From an uncultured cyanobacterium (GTDB lineage Bacteria; Cyanobacteriota; Cyanobacteriia; PCC-6307; Cyanobiaceae), in contig CAIQIA010000015.1 of NCBI GenBank assembly GCA_903871775.1, forward strand, positions 1 to 44,008: a stretch of DNA of 44,008 nt, written 5' to 3'. Below are positions 1 through 8,027 of the stretch, piece after piece; the first letter of the stretch is position 1; each line of letters begins with the position of its first letter. Both the position numbers and the translations under genes were made by a program. Below the pieces are notes generated by a model. The model did no database searches. It was not told the origin of the DNA and saw only the letters and a program-made list of their open reading frames with translations.

Positions 1-60
1 GCGGACATTGCCGAAACGCTGGCGCGGGAGGGGATGTGGGCGACTGGGCAAGCCAGGTGA
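1..60 (+). CDS. C-terminal tail of a gene cut by the window edge, possibly an integrase
   Basis: Frame 1 is open from the first base and stops with TGA at 58-60. It encodes 19 residues beginning ADIAETLAREG and ending TGQAR. The helix-like composition fits a protein C-terminus. No domain is visible, so the product is not recognised from sequence. Context suggests an integrase: the gene points at the 3' end of a tRNA-Ser about 160 bp away, with an inverted/direct repeat array between them, which mirrors the integrase/tRNA-Arg junction at the other end of the window. The short length makes even the reading frame uncertain. Confidence 0.35.
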   Translation, partial: ADIAETLAREGMWATGQAR

Positions 61-106
61 CGGTATAGGCCCGGACCCGGCTGGCTATACCGTCAAAAAT
101 ACCGTC
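59..106. repeat. Inverted repeat plus third direct copy next to tRNA-Ser
   Basis: GACGGTATAG (59-68) and CTATACCGTC (85-94) form a perfect 10-bp inverted repeat around a 16-nt GC-rich spacer. ATACCGTC at 87-94 recurs at 99-106, a 12-bp step. The array begins at the stop codon of the partial gene at 1-60. It could be a transcription terminator, but the third copy and the following A-rich stretch look more like protein-binding sites, such as integrase arm-type or excisionase sites. The rest of the gap to the tRNA (107-222) holds no gene that I can see. Confidence 0.6.
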
Positions 107-222
107 ATCCGCAGCGGCTGTAGCCGGTTTTCCCCGGACCTGCCCGGACGACCCAAAAGCTCAGATCGCCTGCCCCACAGGGGTTTTGGGATTTCCCCGG
201 ATCCCCTCGGATCCTGTCAAAA

Positions 223-307
223 CGGAGAGGGTGGGATTCGAACCCACGGAAGGTTGCCCTTCAAACGATTTCGAGTCGTTCGCTTTCGACCACTCAGCCA
301 CCTCTCC
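223..307 (-). tRNA. tRNA-Ser (anticodon CGA)
   Basis: On the minus strand a full type II tRNA folds. The acceptor stem pairs GGAGAGG (307-301) with CCTCTCC (230-224), followed by discriminator G at 223. The D-arm contains GGCTGAGTGGTCGAAAGC. The anticodon stem AACGA/TCGTT holds the loop CTCGAAA, giving anticodon CGA for UCG codons. A long variable arm (AAGGGCAACCTT) and the T-arm GTGGG-TTCGAAT-CCCAC complete it. No CCA is encoded. The 3' end faces the window's left edge and the repeat array at 59-106, so it is a candidate integration target. Confidence 0.97.
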
Positions 308-367
308 AGTGCCTGCCCCCCAGGGCTGACTCCCCTACCCTAGCCGGCCCCCCTCGAGCGCCCGGCC

Positions 368-1087
368 TCAGTCGACCGCGAATGCCCCCGGCCCGGGGCC
401 ACTGACCAACAGGGGCCGCCCCGCCGCCAGCCCCTGCACGGCCCCCTGCTCCCGCCGCGACGGGGGGCGACCCAGCCACAGCCCCCGCCACGCCCCCGAC
501 GGCACCCCGGGCAGCAGGGCGGCATCGACCGGGTCAGGAAGCAGCAGCCAGCGCTGGGACCCCAGCTGCAACCAGGCGCTGCGGCCACTGTCATCGAGGC
601 TGCTGTAGCTGAGCCCCGGGCTGCTGAGGCGGCCCAGGGGCCAGCGCTGCACGAGCCCGGCCTGGGCTTGCCAGCAGGGGTCGGCATCGGTCACGGCATC
701 ACCGGCGGCAGCAAGCAGCACCACCCAGTCGAATCGCGTGATCCCCAGGCCCTCCCGCAGACGGGAGGCGCGGCGGCAGCTGAAGCCATCACCGCCGGTG
801 CTGACCAGGGCCCCGCGACCCTGGTGACGGGCGATCAGCAGGCTGCTGCCGGCCTGGTGCACCAGCAGCAACTGATCACGGGTCTGCTGCAGCCCCTGAC
901 CCAGCCCGGCGATGAGCAGCAACGGCAGGCCCCGGCGCCGCCATCGCCGGGCCTGGGGCACAGCCACCAGCCAGGGCAGCAGGCCGGCGGTGAGCAGCAG
1001 CACCAGGGGCAGGGCCATGCGACCGGTGGGCAGCAATGCCCCCGGGATCGCCGCCACCACCGCCACCAGCCCCAGCAGAAGCTGCAC
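368..1087 (-). pseudogene. comEC: ComEC C-terminal part, downstream of an in-frame stop
   Basis: This continues the reading frame of the gene at 1109-2251 after the UAG at 1111-1109. The 7 codons between the stop and the first possible restart (GTG at 1087) are also open. It encodes two more hydrophobic helices and then a soluble domain where ComEC proteins usually carry a metallo-beta-lactamase-like domain. No HxHxDH metal motif is visible, so that domain looks degenerate. It ends at 368, 60 bp from tRNA-Ser. It could be translated from GTG 1087 as a 239-residue fragment, but more likely it is the stranded half of a nonsense-mutated comEC, or the stop is a sequencing error. Confidence 0.8.
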
Positions 1088-1108
1088 GGGCAGCTGCAGC
1101 AGCAGCAG

Positions 1109-2251
1109 CTAGACCGTCAGCAGGGGCCCCGGCAGCAGCGCCAGCAGGGCACCCCCCAGGGCCCCCAGGGTGAGCAGGGTCACCAGGGGCCCGGCCAGCA
1201 CATTGGCCGGCACCGCCAGCAGCGGCACGGCACCGAACTGCTGCAGCTGCAGCGGCAGGGTCCAGAGACTGGCGGCCAGGGGCACCGCCACCCCTGCCGC
1301 CATCCAGGGGGGCAGCCGACGCTGCAGCCCCCGCTCGAGCCGGGGGGCGGTGAGCAGCAGCCCGGCGGTGGCGGCGGCACTGAGCTGAAATCCCAGGTCC
1401 AACAGCCACTGGGGCATCCAGAGCAGCAGCAGCCCCAGGCTCACGAGCAGCACCCCCAGGGGGCGGGCCCGTTCGCCGCAGGCCTGGATCAGCAGCACAA
1501 GACTGCCCATCAGCGCCGCCCGCAGCACCGCCGGCTGGGCCCCGGCGAGGGTCACGAACAGCAGCACCGCGGCCCCTGCCCCCCCCAGCTGCACAGGCAG
1601 CGACGATCGCCGCAGCATCGCGGCCACGAGCCCCAGCAGCACGGTGAGCTGAAAGCCCGAGGCCGCCAGGGCATGGGACAGGCCCGCCACCCGGAACGGC
1701 TGGCTGAGGCCGTCGGGCAGTGCGACCACTCCGTTGCCGAGCACCAGCGCGGCCAGCAGGGCACCGGGCCCGGCCCCGGCCGCGGCCACGAAGCGCTCGA
1801 CGATGTGCTGCCGCAGGCGCCGGATGGGCCCCTGCTGCCGCTGCAACACCTGCAGCCGTTGCACCACCAGCTGGCTGAAGACCCCCTGACGGGCCAGGCG
1901 GGCCCCGCCATCCCCCAGCAGCGGATGCACCTGGCGCGGCGGCCGCCGCAGGCGGCCGACCACCTCCAATCGCCAGTCGGCCTGGAGACCCTGGCAATCG
2001 GGCAGCAACAACTGGGTGATGCCGGCGCGGGGGGGCTCGAGCCCCAGCAGGGCCAGACAGGCACCGCCGGCAAGGGTTCGGGGTGGTTCGAGCAGCCGGC
2101 CGCTCAGCTGCACCGTCTGGCCGATGGCCCCATGGACCGGATCAGCCGCCGGTGGCCGGGGCCAGCGCAGCAACGGGACAGCCATCAGCAGCACCGAAAT
2201 GCCGATCGCGAGCTGCCGCTGCCGCCGATGGCCCATGGGGCTGTCCCGCAA
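1109..2251 (-). CDS. comEC: ComEC/Rec2 competence channel, N-terminal part ending at in-frame UAG
   Basis: ComEC carries single-stranded DNA across the inner membrane in natural transformation. This 380-residue product has an N-terminal membrane anchor, an OB-like region (GQTVQLSGRLLEPP) and the polytopic Competence domain, with ALVLGNGVVALPDGL and the helix-capping SHALAASGFQLTVLLGL motif. It then stops abruptly in a hydrophobic segment at GPLLTV, and the same frame continues past UAG into 368-1087. The start is either TTG at 2251 or ATG at 2236. It lies 29 bp downstream of the polyferredoxin gene, probably in one transcript. Truncation would remove the last transmembrane helices, so the product is probably inactive unless the stop is read through. 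Confidence 0.9.
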   Translation of the reverse strand: MRDSPMGHRRQRQLAIGISVLLMAVPLLRWPRPPAADPVHGAIGQTVQLSGRLLEPPRTLAGGACLALLGLEPPRAGITQLLLPDCQGLQADWRLEVVGRLRRPPRQVHPLLGDGGARLARQGVFSQLVVQRLQVLQRQQGPIRRLRQHIVERFVAAAGAGPGALLAALVLGNGVVALPDGLSQPFRVAGLSHALAASGFQLTVLLGLVAAMLRRSSLPVQLGGAGAAVLLFVTLAGAQPAVLRAALMGSLVLLIQACGERARPLGVLLVSLGLLLLWMPQWLLDLGFQLSAAATAGLLLTAPRLERGLQRRLPPWMAAGVAVPLAASLWTLPLQLQQFGAVPLLAVPANVLAGPLVTLLTLGALGGALLALLPGPLLTV

Positions 2252-2280
2252 ACCTGCAGGGAGGGTTCCCCTCCTGGGGC

Positions 2281-3837
2281 TCAGGCGTCCTGGCGGCGCC
2301 CGAGACGGGCCAGCAGGTCACCGAGATCAGGCCCCTGCAGCCCGAGGGCACGGTGGAGGGTGAGCAGGTCACGCACGAGCGCATGGGGATCGAGGTGGGG
2401 CTGGCGCCGCAGATCATTGAGCAGCCCCCGCAGCAGCGGAGCCTGCAGCTTGCGCCGCAATGACGGGTCCTGCTGGGCCATCCACGACAGCACCGCCGGC
2501 AGGGCCGCGTGGCGGCGGGGCCCGGCCGGAGCCCCCTGCACCAGCGGGGGGAGGTGGCGCTGCAGCTGCAGCCCGAGGCTGTGCAGCAGCCGTTCGCGGG
2601 AGTGATGGCGCAGGCCCCGCCGCCATTCGCGCCGCAGCCACAGCCCCAGGCAGACGAAGCCAGTGCCCCGCAGCACCCACGAGCCAATCGCACCCCCCAG
2701 GCCCAGGCTTGGGTCGACACACCAGAAGAACACCGACAGCGCCGCGGCCGTTGCCAGCAGCCGCGAACGGTGCCGCGACAGGCCGCCGCGATGCAGCAGG
2801 CCCAGGGCGCAACCGCTGGCGAGGCTGCCGACGAGCAGCACGGCCGGAACCGTCAGCAGCCGCGGCCCCTGAAGGAGCGGAGGCAACAGTCCGGGTGGCA
2901 GCGGCTGCAACAGCAGCGCGGGGGCATCGTTGAGGCGGGACCAGGCCCCCGAGCGCAGGGCCTGCAGCGAATCGTTGCAGAGGTGCCCCAGCACGAGAAA
3001 GAAGGCCAGCACAAGCCCGGGGTACATCCAGGTGAAGCGGGTGAGGCCATCCCCCGGCCGCAGGGACTGCCAGTAGACCTGTTCAGAATCAATGTCGATG
3101 CAGGGCGACTGGCAGTGGACGCAGGCGATGCGATCGCTGCCGCCGTCGGTCGTCACGCGACAGGTCGACTGGCTCAGGTCACCGGCGGACAGCCGATGGC
3201 TGCGGGAACCGAGCAGGCCACGGGGACCGGTGATGATCGCCTCGACGGGTCCCATGGGGCAGAGAAACTGACACCAGGCCTTGCCCGGCAGCAGGGCACC
3301 ACAGACCACGGCCGCCACGATGGTGACGACAAACAGCAGTGCCAGTGAAGGGGCATGGCTGTTGACGAGCAGCAGGCGCAGGGCCAGGCCAAGAAACAAC
3401 AGCAGCCCCTGCAGTGCCAGGTGATGCCGAGCCAGCCACGACTGACGATCGAGACGACGGGGATGACCGGGAGACCGGCCGATCCCCCAGGGCCAGAGCG
3501 CCTGGGGGAGGCGCGAGAGATACGCCAGAGGGCAGGAACGTCGCCAGAGCTCATGGCCGAACACCACCAGCAGCAGCAGCACGAAAGGCAGAGCCCCGGC
3601 CCAGAAGAGCCAGGGTGCGCGATCCGCGAAGGGCGACAGCAGTGAGAACGTGAGGAGCGTCCAGGCCAGGGCCAGAAGACCCGAAAGACGGCTGAAGAAA
3701 CGCTCAGAAACCCTGGCCAAGGACCAGGGCAGCTGACGCCTCAGAAGCTGCAGGTCGATCTCAATATCGAGATCGGGTGGAAACCAGCTCCTCCAATGCA
3801 AGGTGAGGGCGAACCGCAAGCGGCCATCACGTGCCAT
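2281..3837 (-). CDS. Membrane-bound 4Fe-4S protein (NapH/CcoG-like polyferredoxin)
   Basis: This 518-residue membrane protein has several hydrophobic segments between residues 50 and 190 and again at 270-390. After the first group comes a cysteine motif, CQFLCPMGPVE, typical of the polyferredoxin-type membrane family (NapH, NosR, CcoG). It is followed by a lone Cys (STCRVTT) and a second cluster, CVHCQSPCIDID, so one or two iron-sulfur clusters are likely, held near the membrane face. The C-terminal 130 residues are basic, Leu/Arg-rich and probably cytoplasmic. The electron partner is unknown and no adjacent oxidoreductase subunit is present. It is followed by comEC. Confidence 0.75.
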   Translation of the reverse strand: MARDGRLRFALTLHWRSWFPPDLDIEIDLQLLRRQLPWSLARVSERFFSRLSGLLALAWTLLTFSLLSPFADRAPWLFWAGALPFVLLLLVVFGHELWRRSCPLAYLSRLPQALWPWGIGRSPGHPRRLDRQSWLARHHLALQGLLLFLGLALRLLLVNSHAPSLALLFVVTIVAAVVCGALLPGKAWCQFLCPMGPVEAIITGPRGLLGSRSHRLSAGDLSQSTCRVTTDGGSDRIACVHCQSPCIDIDSEQVYWQSLRPGDGLTRFTWMYPGLVLAFFLVLGHLCNDSLQALRSGAWSRLNDAPALLLQPLPPGLLPPLLQGPRLLTVPAVLLVGSLASGCALGLLHRGGLSRHRSRLLATAAALSVFFWCVDPSLGLGGAIGSWVLRGTGFVCLGLWLRREWRRGLRHHSRERLLHSLGLQLQRHLPPLVQGAPAGPRRHAALPAVLSWMAQQDPSLRRKLQAPLLRGLLNDLRRQPHLDPHALVRDLLTLHRALGLQGPDLGDLLARLGRRQDA

Positions 3838-3853
3838 CTCTGCCCGCCGACCA

Positions 3854-3891
3854 GGCCCCGACGATTCGGGGCCATCTTAGAAGCTTCTAAG
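3854..3891. repeat. Two tandem palindromes between minus-strand genes
   Basis: GGCCCCGA (854-861 of 3 kb) and TCGGGGCC (3866-3873) form a perfect 8-bp stem with a CGAT loop. Directly beside it CTTAGAAGCTTCTAAG (3876-3891) is a 16-bp perfect palindrome without a loop. Both lie between the end of the secreted-protein gene (3896) and the start of the polyferredoxin gene (3837). The GC hairpin may terminate the upstream gene, although no T-run follows it on the minus strand. The AT-richer palindrome looks more like an operator for a dimeric regulator of the polyferredoxin-comEC pair. Confidence 0.6.
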
Positions 3892-3895
3892 TGAC

Positions 3896-4606
3896 TCAGC
3901 TAGACTTCAGTTGACGACGCAGGCGACGGGCCATGGCCAGACCGGCCAGGGCACCGGCGGCCGGCAGGGGACCGGGGACGGCGGTGGTGCCGACGAAGGT
4001 GTACTCCGAGATACCCGACACCTGCTGCAGCCAGACGGTGTAATCGCCGGCAGGGAGGAAGCCCACGGCGAGGGGACCAGCAGCGATCGAATTGGCCTTG
4101 AAGAGGTTGGTGTTGGCACCGACCACGGGGGTGATGTTGTCAGCCTGGATGCAGTTGTTGAGAAGAGAGATCTCAGTGCCGGTGGGGCGCGATGGGCCAT
4201 AGCTCTCGGCACAGATCCCTCGCCAGCCGGCGTGGTTGTAGGCCAGAGCACCGGGCAGGGTGGTCCCGCTGGGAACGGCGGTGAACTGAACACCGGCCTG
4301 GATGGCGGCAAAGACGCGGTTGTCGCTCGAGTCGTAGGACCTGAGCTTGAGGCCATTCAGAACTCGGCCGGCAGGAACGCTGAAGGTGACATAGTCCTTG
4401 CAGTTCTTGCCAGCCACGCAAGCTCCGGCAAGACCTTCCTGCTTGACCTCGATCTCAAAAGTGCCATCGGAACCGATGGTGACCGGCGTCGGGGCCAGGG
4501 GATCGTCGCTGTAGTCGATGGCAGCCTGGGCAGCACCGGCACCGGCGGTCACCAGCAGGGCTGAAGCGACGAGCGCCTGGGCAGAGCGCTTGAGCAGGGG
4601 GTTCAT
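3896..4606 (-). CDS. Secreted protein with a VPGPLP-type C-terminal sorting tail
   Basis: From ATG 4606 the product is 236 residues. It has a classical signal peptide (MNPLLKRSAQ, hydrophobic core, cleavage near AAQA-AIDYS), a cysteine-containing extracellular domain, and a C-terminus VPGPLP, then a small-residue hydrophobic helix, then basic RRLRRQLKSS. This tripartite tail is the PEP-CTERM-like (exosortase/cyanoexosortase) pattern common in cyanobacteria. The longer frame to 4654 adds residues unlike a signal peptide, so 4606 is preferred. The body domain (TYTVWLQQVSG-like end, four or more Cys) is not recognised. No exosortase gene is in the window. It is single-gene and bounded downstream by the palindromes at 3854-3891. 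Confidence 0.75.
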   Translation of the reverse strand: MNPLLKRSAQALVASALLVTAGAGAAQAAIDYSDDPLAPTPVTIGSDGTFEIEVKQEGLAGACVAGKNCKDYVTFSVPAGRVLNGLKLRSYDSSDNRVFAAIQAGVQFTAVPSGTTLPGALAYNHAGWRGICAESYGPSRPTGTEISLLNNCIQADNITPVVGANTNLFKANSIAAGPLAVGFLPAGDYTVWLQQVSGISEYTFVGTTAVPGPLPAAGALAGLAMARRLRRQLKSS

Positions 4607-4693
4607 GGTCGGCAAGGAGGTTGCAATGGGAGGGTGCTTGCTCGGATGCCGCACCTCCGCTGCAAATTAGCCCGAGAAACGAAAATAAGCACC

Positions 4694-4709
4694 CGTTGCC
4701 TCAGCAACG
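4694..4709 (-). terminator. Possible glyQ terminator hairpin
   Basis: Immediately downstream of glyQ on the minus strand, CGTTGC and GCAACG form a 6-bp stem with a 4-nt loop. The sequence then runs GGTGCTTATTTTCG, a short T-rich tract. The stem is short and the T-run is offset by several bases, so termination is plausible rather than certain. Confidence 0.4.
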
Positions 4710-4711
4710 TC

Positions 4712-5581
4712 TCAGGTTGACAACAGCGGGAAGCCCAGGGCCTCCCTCTCCGCCAGCCAGGCCTCCGCCACCCGCCGGGCCAGGGTGCGGATGCGGCCGA
4801 TGGTGGCGGTGCGCTCGGTGACCGAGATCACGCCACGGGCCTCGAGCAGGTTGAAGGTGTGGCTGCACTTGAGCACCCAGTCGAGGGCCGGTGCCGGCAG
4901 CGCCTGATCGCAGAGGTCGCGGGCTTCGGCCTCGTAGAGGTCGAACAGCTGCAGCAGGCGCTCGGCGCTCGAGGCCTCGAAGTTGTACGTGCACTGGCCC
5001 TTCTCGAAGGGCAGCCAGATGTCGCCGTAGCGGCGCTCGCCGTTCCAGCTCAGCTCCCAGATGCTCTCCACGTTCTGCAGATACATCGCCAGCCGCTCGA
5101 GGCCGTAGGTGATCTCGATCGACACCGGCCGGCAGTCGAGGCCCCCGCATTGCTGGAAATAGGTGAACTGGGTCACCTCCATGCCGTCGAGCCAGACCTC
5201 CCAGCCGACGCCCCAGGCACCGAGGGTGGGGGATTCCCAGTTGTCTTCGACGAAGCGGATGTCGTGGTCGGCGGGGCAGATGCCCAGGGCCTCCAGCGAT
5301 GCCAGGTAGGTGTCCTGGATGGCATCGGGGGAGGGCTTGATCAGCACCTGGTACTGGAAATAGTGCTGGGCCCGGTTGGGATTGTCGCCGTAGCGGCCGT
5401 CGGTGGGGCGGCGACAGGGCTCGGGATAGGCCACCGCCCAGGGCTCGGGCCCGATCGCCCGCAGCACCGTGTGGGGGCTCATGGTGCCGGCCCCCTTCTC
5501 GGTGTCGTACGGCTGCAGGATCAGGCAGCCCTGATCGGCCCAGAACCGGCTCAGGGTGGCGATGATGTCCTGGAAATGCAT
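4712..5581 (-). CDS. glyQ: Glycine--tRNA ligase alpha subunit
   Basis: GlyQ is the catalytic subunit of the two-subunit (alpha2beta2) glycyl-tRNA synthetase and charges tRNA-Gly in the cytoplasm. The product (289 residues) begins [19 protein letters not shown] and contains the family's [24 protein letters not shown] and [13 protein letters not shown] stretches along its full length. ATG 5581 gives the usual family start. An earlier in-frame codon at 5605 would only add eight non-conserved residues. The beta subunit (glyS) is not in this window, as is usual for cyanobacteria, where the two genes are unlinked. Confidence 0.97.
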   Translation of the reverse strand: MHFQDIIATLSRFWADQGCLILQPYDTEKGAGTMSPHTVLRAIGPEPWAVAYPEPCRRPTDGRYGDNPNRAQHYFQYQVLIKPSPDAIQDTYLASLEALGICPADHDIRFVEDNWESPTLGAWGVGWEVWLDGMEVTQFTYFQQCGGLDCRPVSIEITYGLERLAMYLQNVESIWELSWNGERRYGDIWLPFEKGQCTYNFEASSAERLLQLFDLYEAEARDLCDQALPAPALDWVLKCSHTFNLLEARGVISVTERTATIGRIRTLARRVAEAWLAEREALGFPLLST

Positions 5582-5634
5582 GGCCGCGGGGTCCGTACCG
5601 GTCACCCTACCGACGCGGACCCCTGACCCCTGGC

Positions 5635-6075
5635 TCAGGCGGGAATGCGCAGCTTCTGACCCGGGAAGATCAGATCGGGGTTCTCGATCACCTCACGGTT
5701 GGCCTGGAAGATCTCTTCGTGGCGGGCGCCGCTGCCATACACCCGCTCGGCGATGCCCCAGAGGGTGTCGCCCTCGACGACGATCACGAACGACGATTCC
5801 TGACCCGCCGGCTTCTGCAGACCGCTGGCATCGACCGACTTGACGCCCTCGGCGTTGCCGGCCATCAGCACAGCCTTCTCGAAGGCCGCCTGATCCTTGG
5901 CGGTGCCGGTGATGCTGGCGACACCGTCCTTGACGGTCACGGCCAGGCCATCCACACCGGGATTGTTCTTATCGATGTGCTGCTTGAGCTTTTCAGAAGC
6001 CTTGCTGCTGTCGTCGTCCTTGTTGAAGACCTTCTTACCGATGGTGGCGGCGAAGTCGAACAGGGGAATGCCCAT
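5635..6075 (-). CDS. BON and LysM domain protein (YgaU/Kbp-like)
   Basis: The 146-residue product has an N-terminal region ([19 protein letters not shown]), then a BON domain (residues about 30-85: [19 protein letters not shown]), then a C-terminal LysM domain (about 95-146: [17 protein letters not shown] to [11 protein letters not shown]). The same order is found in E. coli YgaU/Kbp, a potassium-binding BON-LysM protein, and in peptidoglycan-associated proteins. No signal peptide is visible, which favours a cytoplasmic Kbp-like role over wall binding. ATG 6075 is chosen because upstream codons in frame are not protein-like. It lies 53 bp upstream of glyQ on the same strand. Confidence 0.85.
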   Translation of the reverse strand: MGIPLFDFAATIGKKVFNKDDDSSKASEKLKQHIDKNNPGVDGLAVTVKDGVASITGTAKDQAAFEKAVLMAGNAEGVKSVDASGLQKPAGQESSFVIVVEGDTLWGIAERVYGSGARHEEIFQANREVIENPDLIFPGQKLRIPA

Positions 6076-6151
6076 GGTCAGGGGACAGAAAATGGGGGCA
6101 GCATCAGGATGACCAGCCCATCCGGCCGCGTCAGCCCTGCTCCGGAAAGCT

Positions 6152-6532
6152 TCAGGCTGCGTCGCTGCTCCAGCAGCGCTGCAGATGGGCGATGTGCCGA
6201 TGGCGCTCGCGGCGCTCGGGCAGAAAGGGCACCATGCCCAGCCAGGGGGCTTCGACGGAATCCAACAGCAGCACCGGCTTGGCCGTGCTGCCGTAATGCT
6301 CGAGCAGCAGCTGACAGATGCGATCGGCGAGGCGGCCACCCCCGGGGCGGCGCCGCAGTTCACCGTTGAAGGCATCGATCTTGGCGAAGGGCACGAAGCG
6401 CAGGGCCAGCCCCAGCCCATCAGCCGGCGGGGCCATCACCACCAGACCGTTCATGGCCCGCGTCTCATCGAGCAGCAGCTGCAGCTGGTGATCGAGGCAG
6501 GAGAGGGAGAGGGGAAGACGGGGAACCTCCAT
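6152..6532 (-). CDS. Hypothetical protein, 126 residues
   Basis: This frame has an ATG start (MEVPRLPLSLSCLDHQLQLL), a mixed alpha/beta composition and no transmembrane segment or signal peptide. The ending (RHRHIAHLQRCWSSDAA) and internal PVLLLDSVEAPWLGMVPF read as real protein with good codon use. I do not recognise a domain. It lies 76 bp upstream of the BON-LysM gene on the same strand and is divergent from the porin gene at 6653, so the 6533-6652 interval should hold divergent promoters. Confidence 0.6.
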   Translation of the reverse strand: MEVPRLPLSLSCLDHQLQLLLDETRAMNGLVVMAPPADGLGLALRFVPFAKIDAFNGELRRRPGGGRLADRICQLLLEHYGSTAKPVLLLDSVEAPWLGMVPFLPERRERHRHIAHLQRCWSSDAA

Positions 6533-6652
6533 GGGCCCAGAACCTTTGCCGTTGTTTAACCTTACGCCCCGTCTTTCGATCCTCTTTTTCTTTCGTCACC
6601 GGTAATGTATCGCAGCTGTCCTGCGTGCCACAGACCTGTGCTCCGGCTGGTG

Positions 6653-7987
6653 ATGGAGCGGCTCCGGCGCCGGCTGACGGCGGTGGCCACAGGTGTCGCC
6701 CTGCTGGGCGCCGCGGCCCTGCCGCTGCGGGCTGACCCCGCCGAACCCGAGCTGCTGACGCCCCCCAAGGGGCCACCCCTGAGCGACAACCTGGGCCAGG
6801 CTCTCGACCTGCCCCCCTGGTTCGGCCTGGCCGCCGGCTACACGGCCGAACCGATGGGAAACACCGCCGGTGGCCTGGTGCGCACGGGCTCATGGGCCGA
6901 TCAGCTCGATCTGGAAGTGAGCGTCGGCAGCGGCAGCGACCAGGACGGCTGGCGCCTGCGGGCCAGCCTGGCCAACCTGCTCGGCACGCCGCCGTTCAAC
7001 CGCCAGATCGGCACCCTCTTTCCCCTGCAGCAGGTGTCGAACCCCCAGGGCTTCTGGCTGCAGGGCCTGTGGCTCGAGCACCAGCGGGGCGACCTGGTGC
7101 TGCGGGCCGGCGACAACCTCAACCTCAACGCCTCGGTGGGGGCCCCCGTCTACGAGTGGTACGTGAACGGGATGATCAACGACACCCTCAACCTGGCCCT
7201 GCCCGGCCTGCCCCTGGCCCCCTGGAACAGCCTCGGGGCGACGGCCGACCTGCCCCTGGCCCCGGGCCTCAGTGCCCACTACGGCGCCTTTCAGCTGAGC
7301 AGCCTGCGGGCGCCGGGCAGGGCCGATGCCTTCCGCGGCTGGCGCTTCAATGCCGACCGCAACGATGGGGTGGTGCAGGCCCTGCGCCTCGACTGGAGCC
7401 CCGGCCCCAGCGGCGCCCCCCTGGCCGCCTGCCGTGATCCCGAGGCCCCCTGGCTGCTGCAGCGGGCACGGGCCGACTGCCCCGACCCCGTGCAGCTCGC
7501 GAGCCAGCTGCCCGATCCCCTCGTGCAGCTGGGCGCCCTCAGCGGCAGCTGGACCTTTCCCCAGCTGGCGAACCCCCGTCGGGTGGAACGCAACGCCAAC
7601 GTGCTGTTCGCCCACGCCACCGTGCCGTTGGCCCTGCCCGTGGGCCACGGCAGCCGCCTCTGGGCCACCGGCGTGGCGGGCCTCGAGCCGGCGGTCAATC
7701 CCGTCACCTCGATGCTGATGGGCGGCCTGCTGGTGCAGGGCCCCCTGCCCCACCGGCCCTTTGACCAGCTCGTGCTGGGCCTGGCCCGCACGGGCCTCTC
7801 GCCTGATCTGCGTGACAGCGGCGGCCGGCCCCTGAGCAGCGAAAGCGCCGTCGAGGTCGACTACATCCTGCGCCTCAACAGCAAGCTGGCCCTGCAACCG
7901 GGCGTCCAGTGGATCCTCAACCCCGGCGGCAGCGGCCGGCTGGCCGACGTGGTGGCGCCGGGGCTGCAGATCAGCCTCACCTTCTGA
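6653..7987 (+). CDS. OprB-like outer membrane porin
   Basis: The product is 444 residues from ATG 6653, with a signal peptide (MERLRRRLTAVATG, hydrophobic core, cleavage near LRA-DPAEP). The body shows alternating amphipathic beta strands and family-like stretches such as PWFGLAAGYTAEPMGN, FPLQQVSNPQGFWL and SAVEVDYILRLNSKLALQPGVQWI, and ends with a C-terminal phenylalanine (ISLTF) as expected for BAM insertion. This matches carbohydrate-selective OprB porins, but without the SLH domain found in many cyanobacterial porins. It may pass small sugars or other solutes. A start at 6605 is possible but would precede the signal peptide with a cysteine-containing extension. Confidence 0.8.
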   Translation: MERLRRRLTAVATGVALLGAAALPLRADPAEPELLTPPKGPPLSDNLGQALDLPPWFGLAAGYTAEPMGNTAGGLVRTGSWADQLDLEVSVGSGSDQDGWRLRASLANLLGTPPFNRQIGTLFPLQQVSNPQGFWLQGLWLEHQRGDLVLRAGDNLNLNASVGAPVYEWYVNGMINDTLNLALPGLPLAPWNSLGATADLPLAPGLSAHYGAFQLSSLRAPGRADAFRGWRFNADRNDGVVQALRLDWSPGPSGAPLAACRDPEAPWLLQRARADCPDPVQLASQLPDPLVQLGALSGSWTFPQLANPRRVERNANVLFAHATVPLALPVGHGSRLWATGVAGLEPAVNPVTSMLMGGLLVQGPLPHRPFDQLVLGLARTGLSPDLRDSGGRPLSSESAVEVDYILRLNSKLALQPGVQWILNPGGSGRLADVVAPGLQISLTF

Positions 7988-8027
7988 AGCAGCGCCGCTG
8001 GTTCGGCCAATCGTTCAGGGGGATGGT

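Noticed and set aside
8-343. Plus-strand frame of 111 codons across tRNA-Ser
   Set aside because: It runs through the tRNA and the repeat array and has no coding character.
668-2605. Long plus-strand open frame (645 codons) opposite comEC
   Set aside because: Its product is Gln/Gly/Pro/His-rich low complexity, caused by GC-rich codons of comEC and the polyferredoxin read on the other strand.
6890-7897. Minus-strand frame opposite the porin
   Set aside because: His/Gln/Gly-rich shadow; the plus-strand frame has a signal peptide and a C-terminal Phe.
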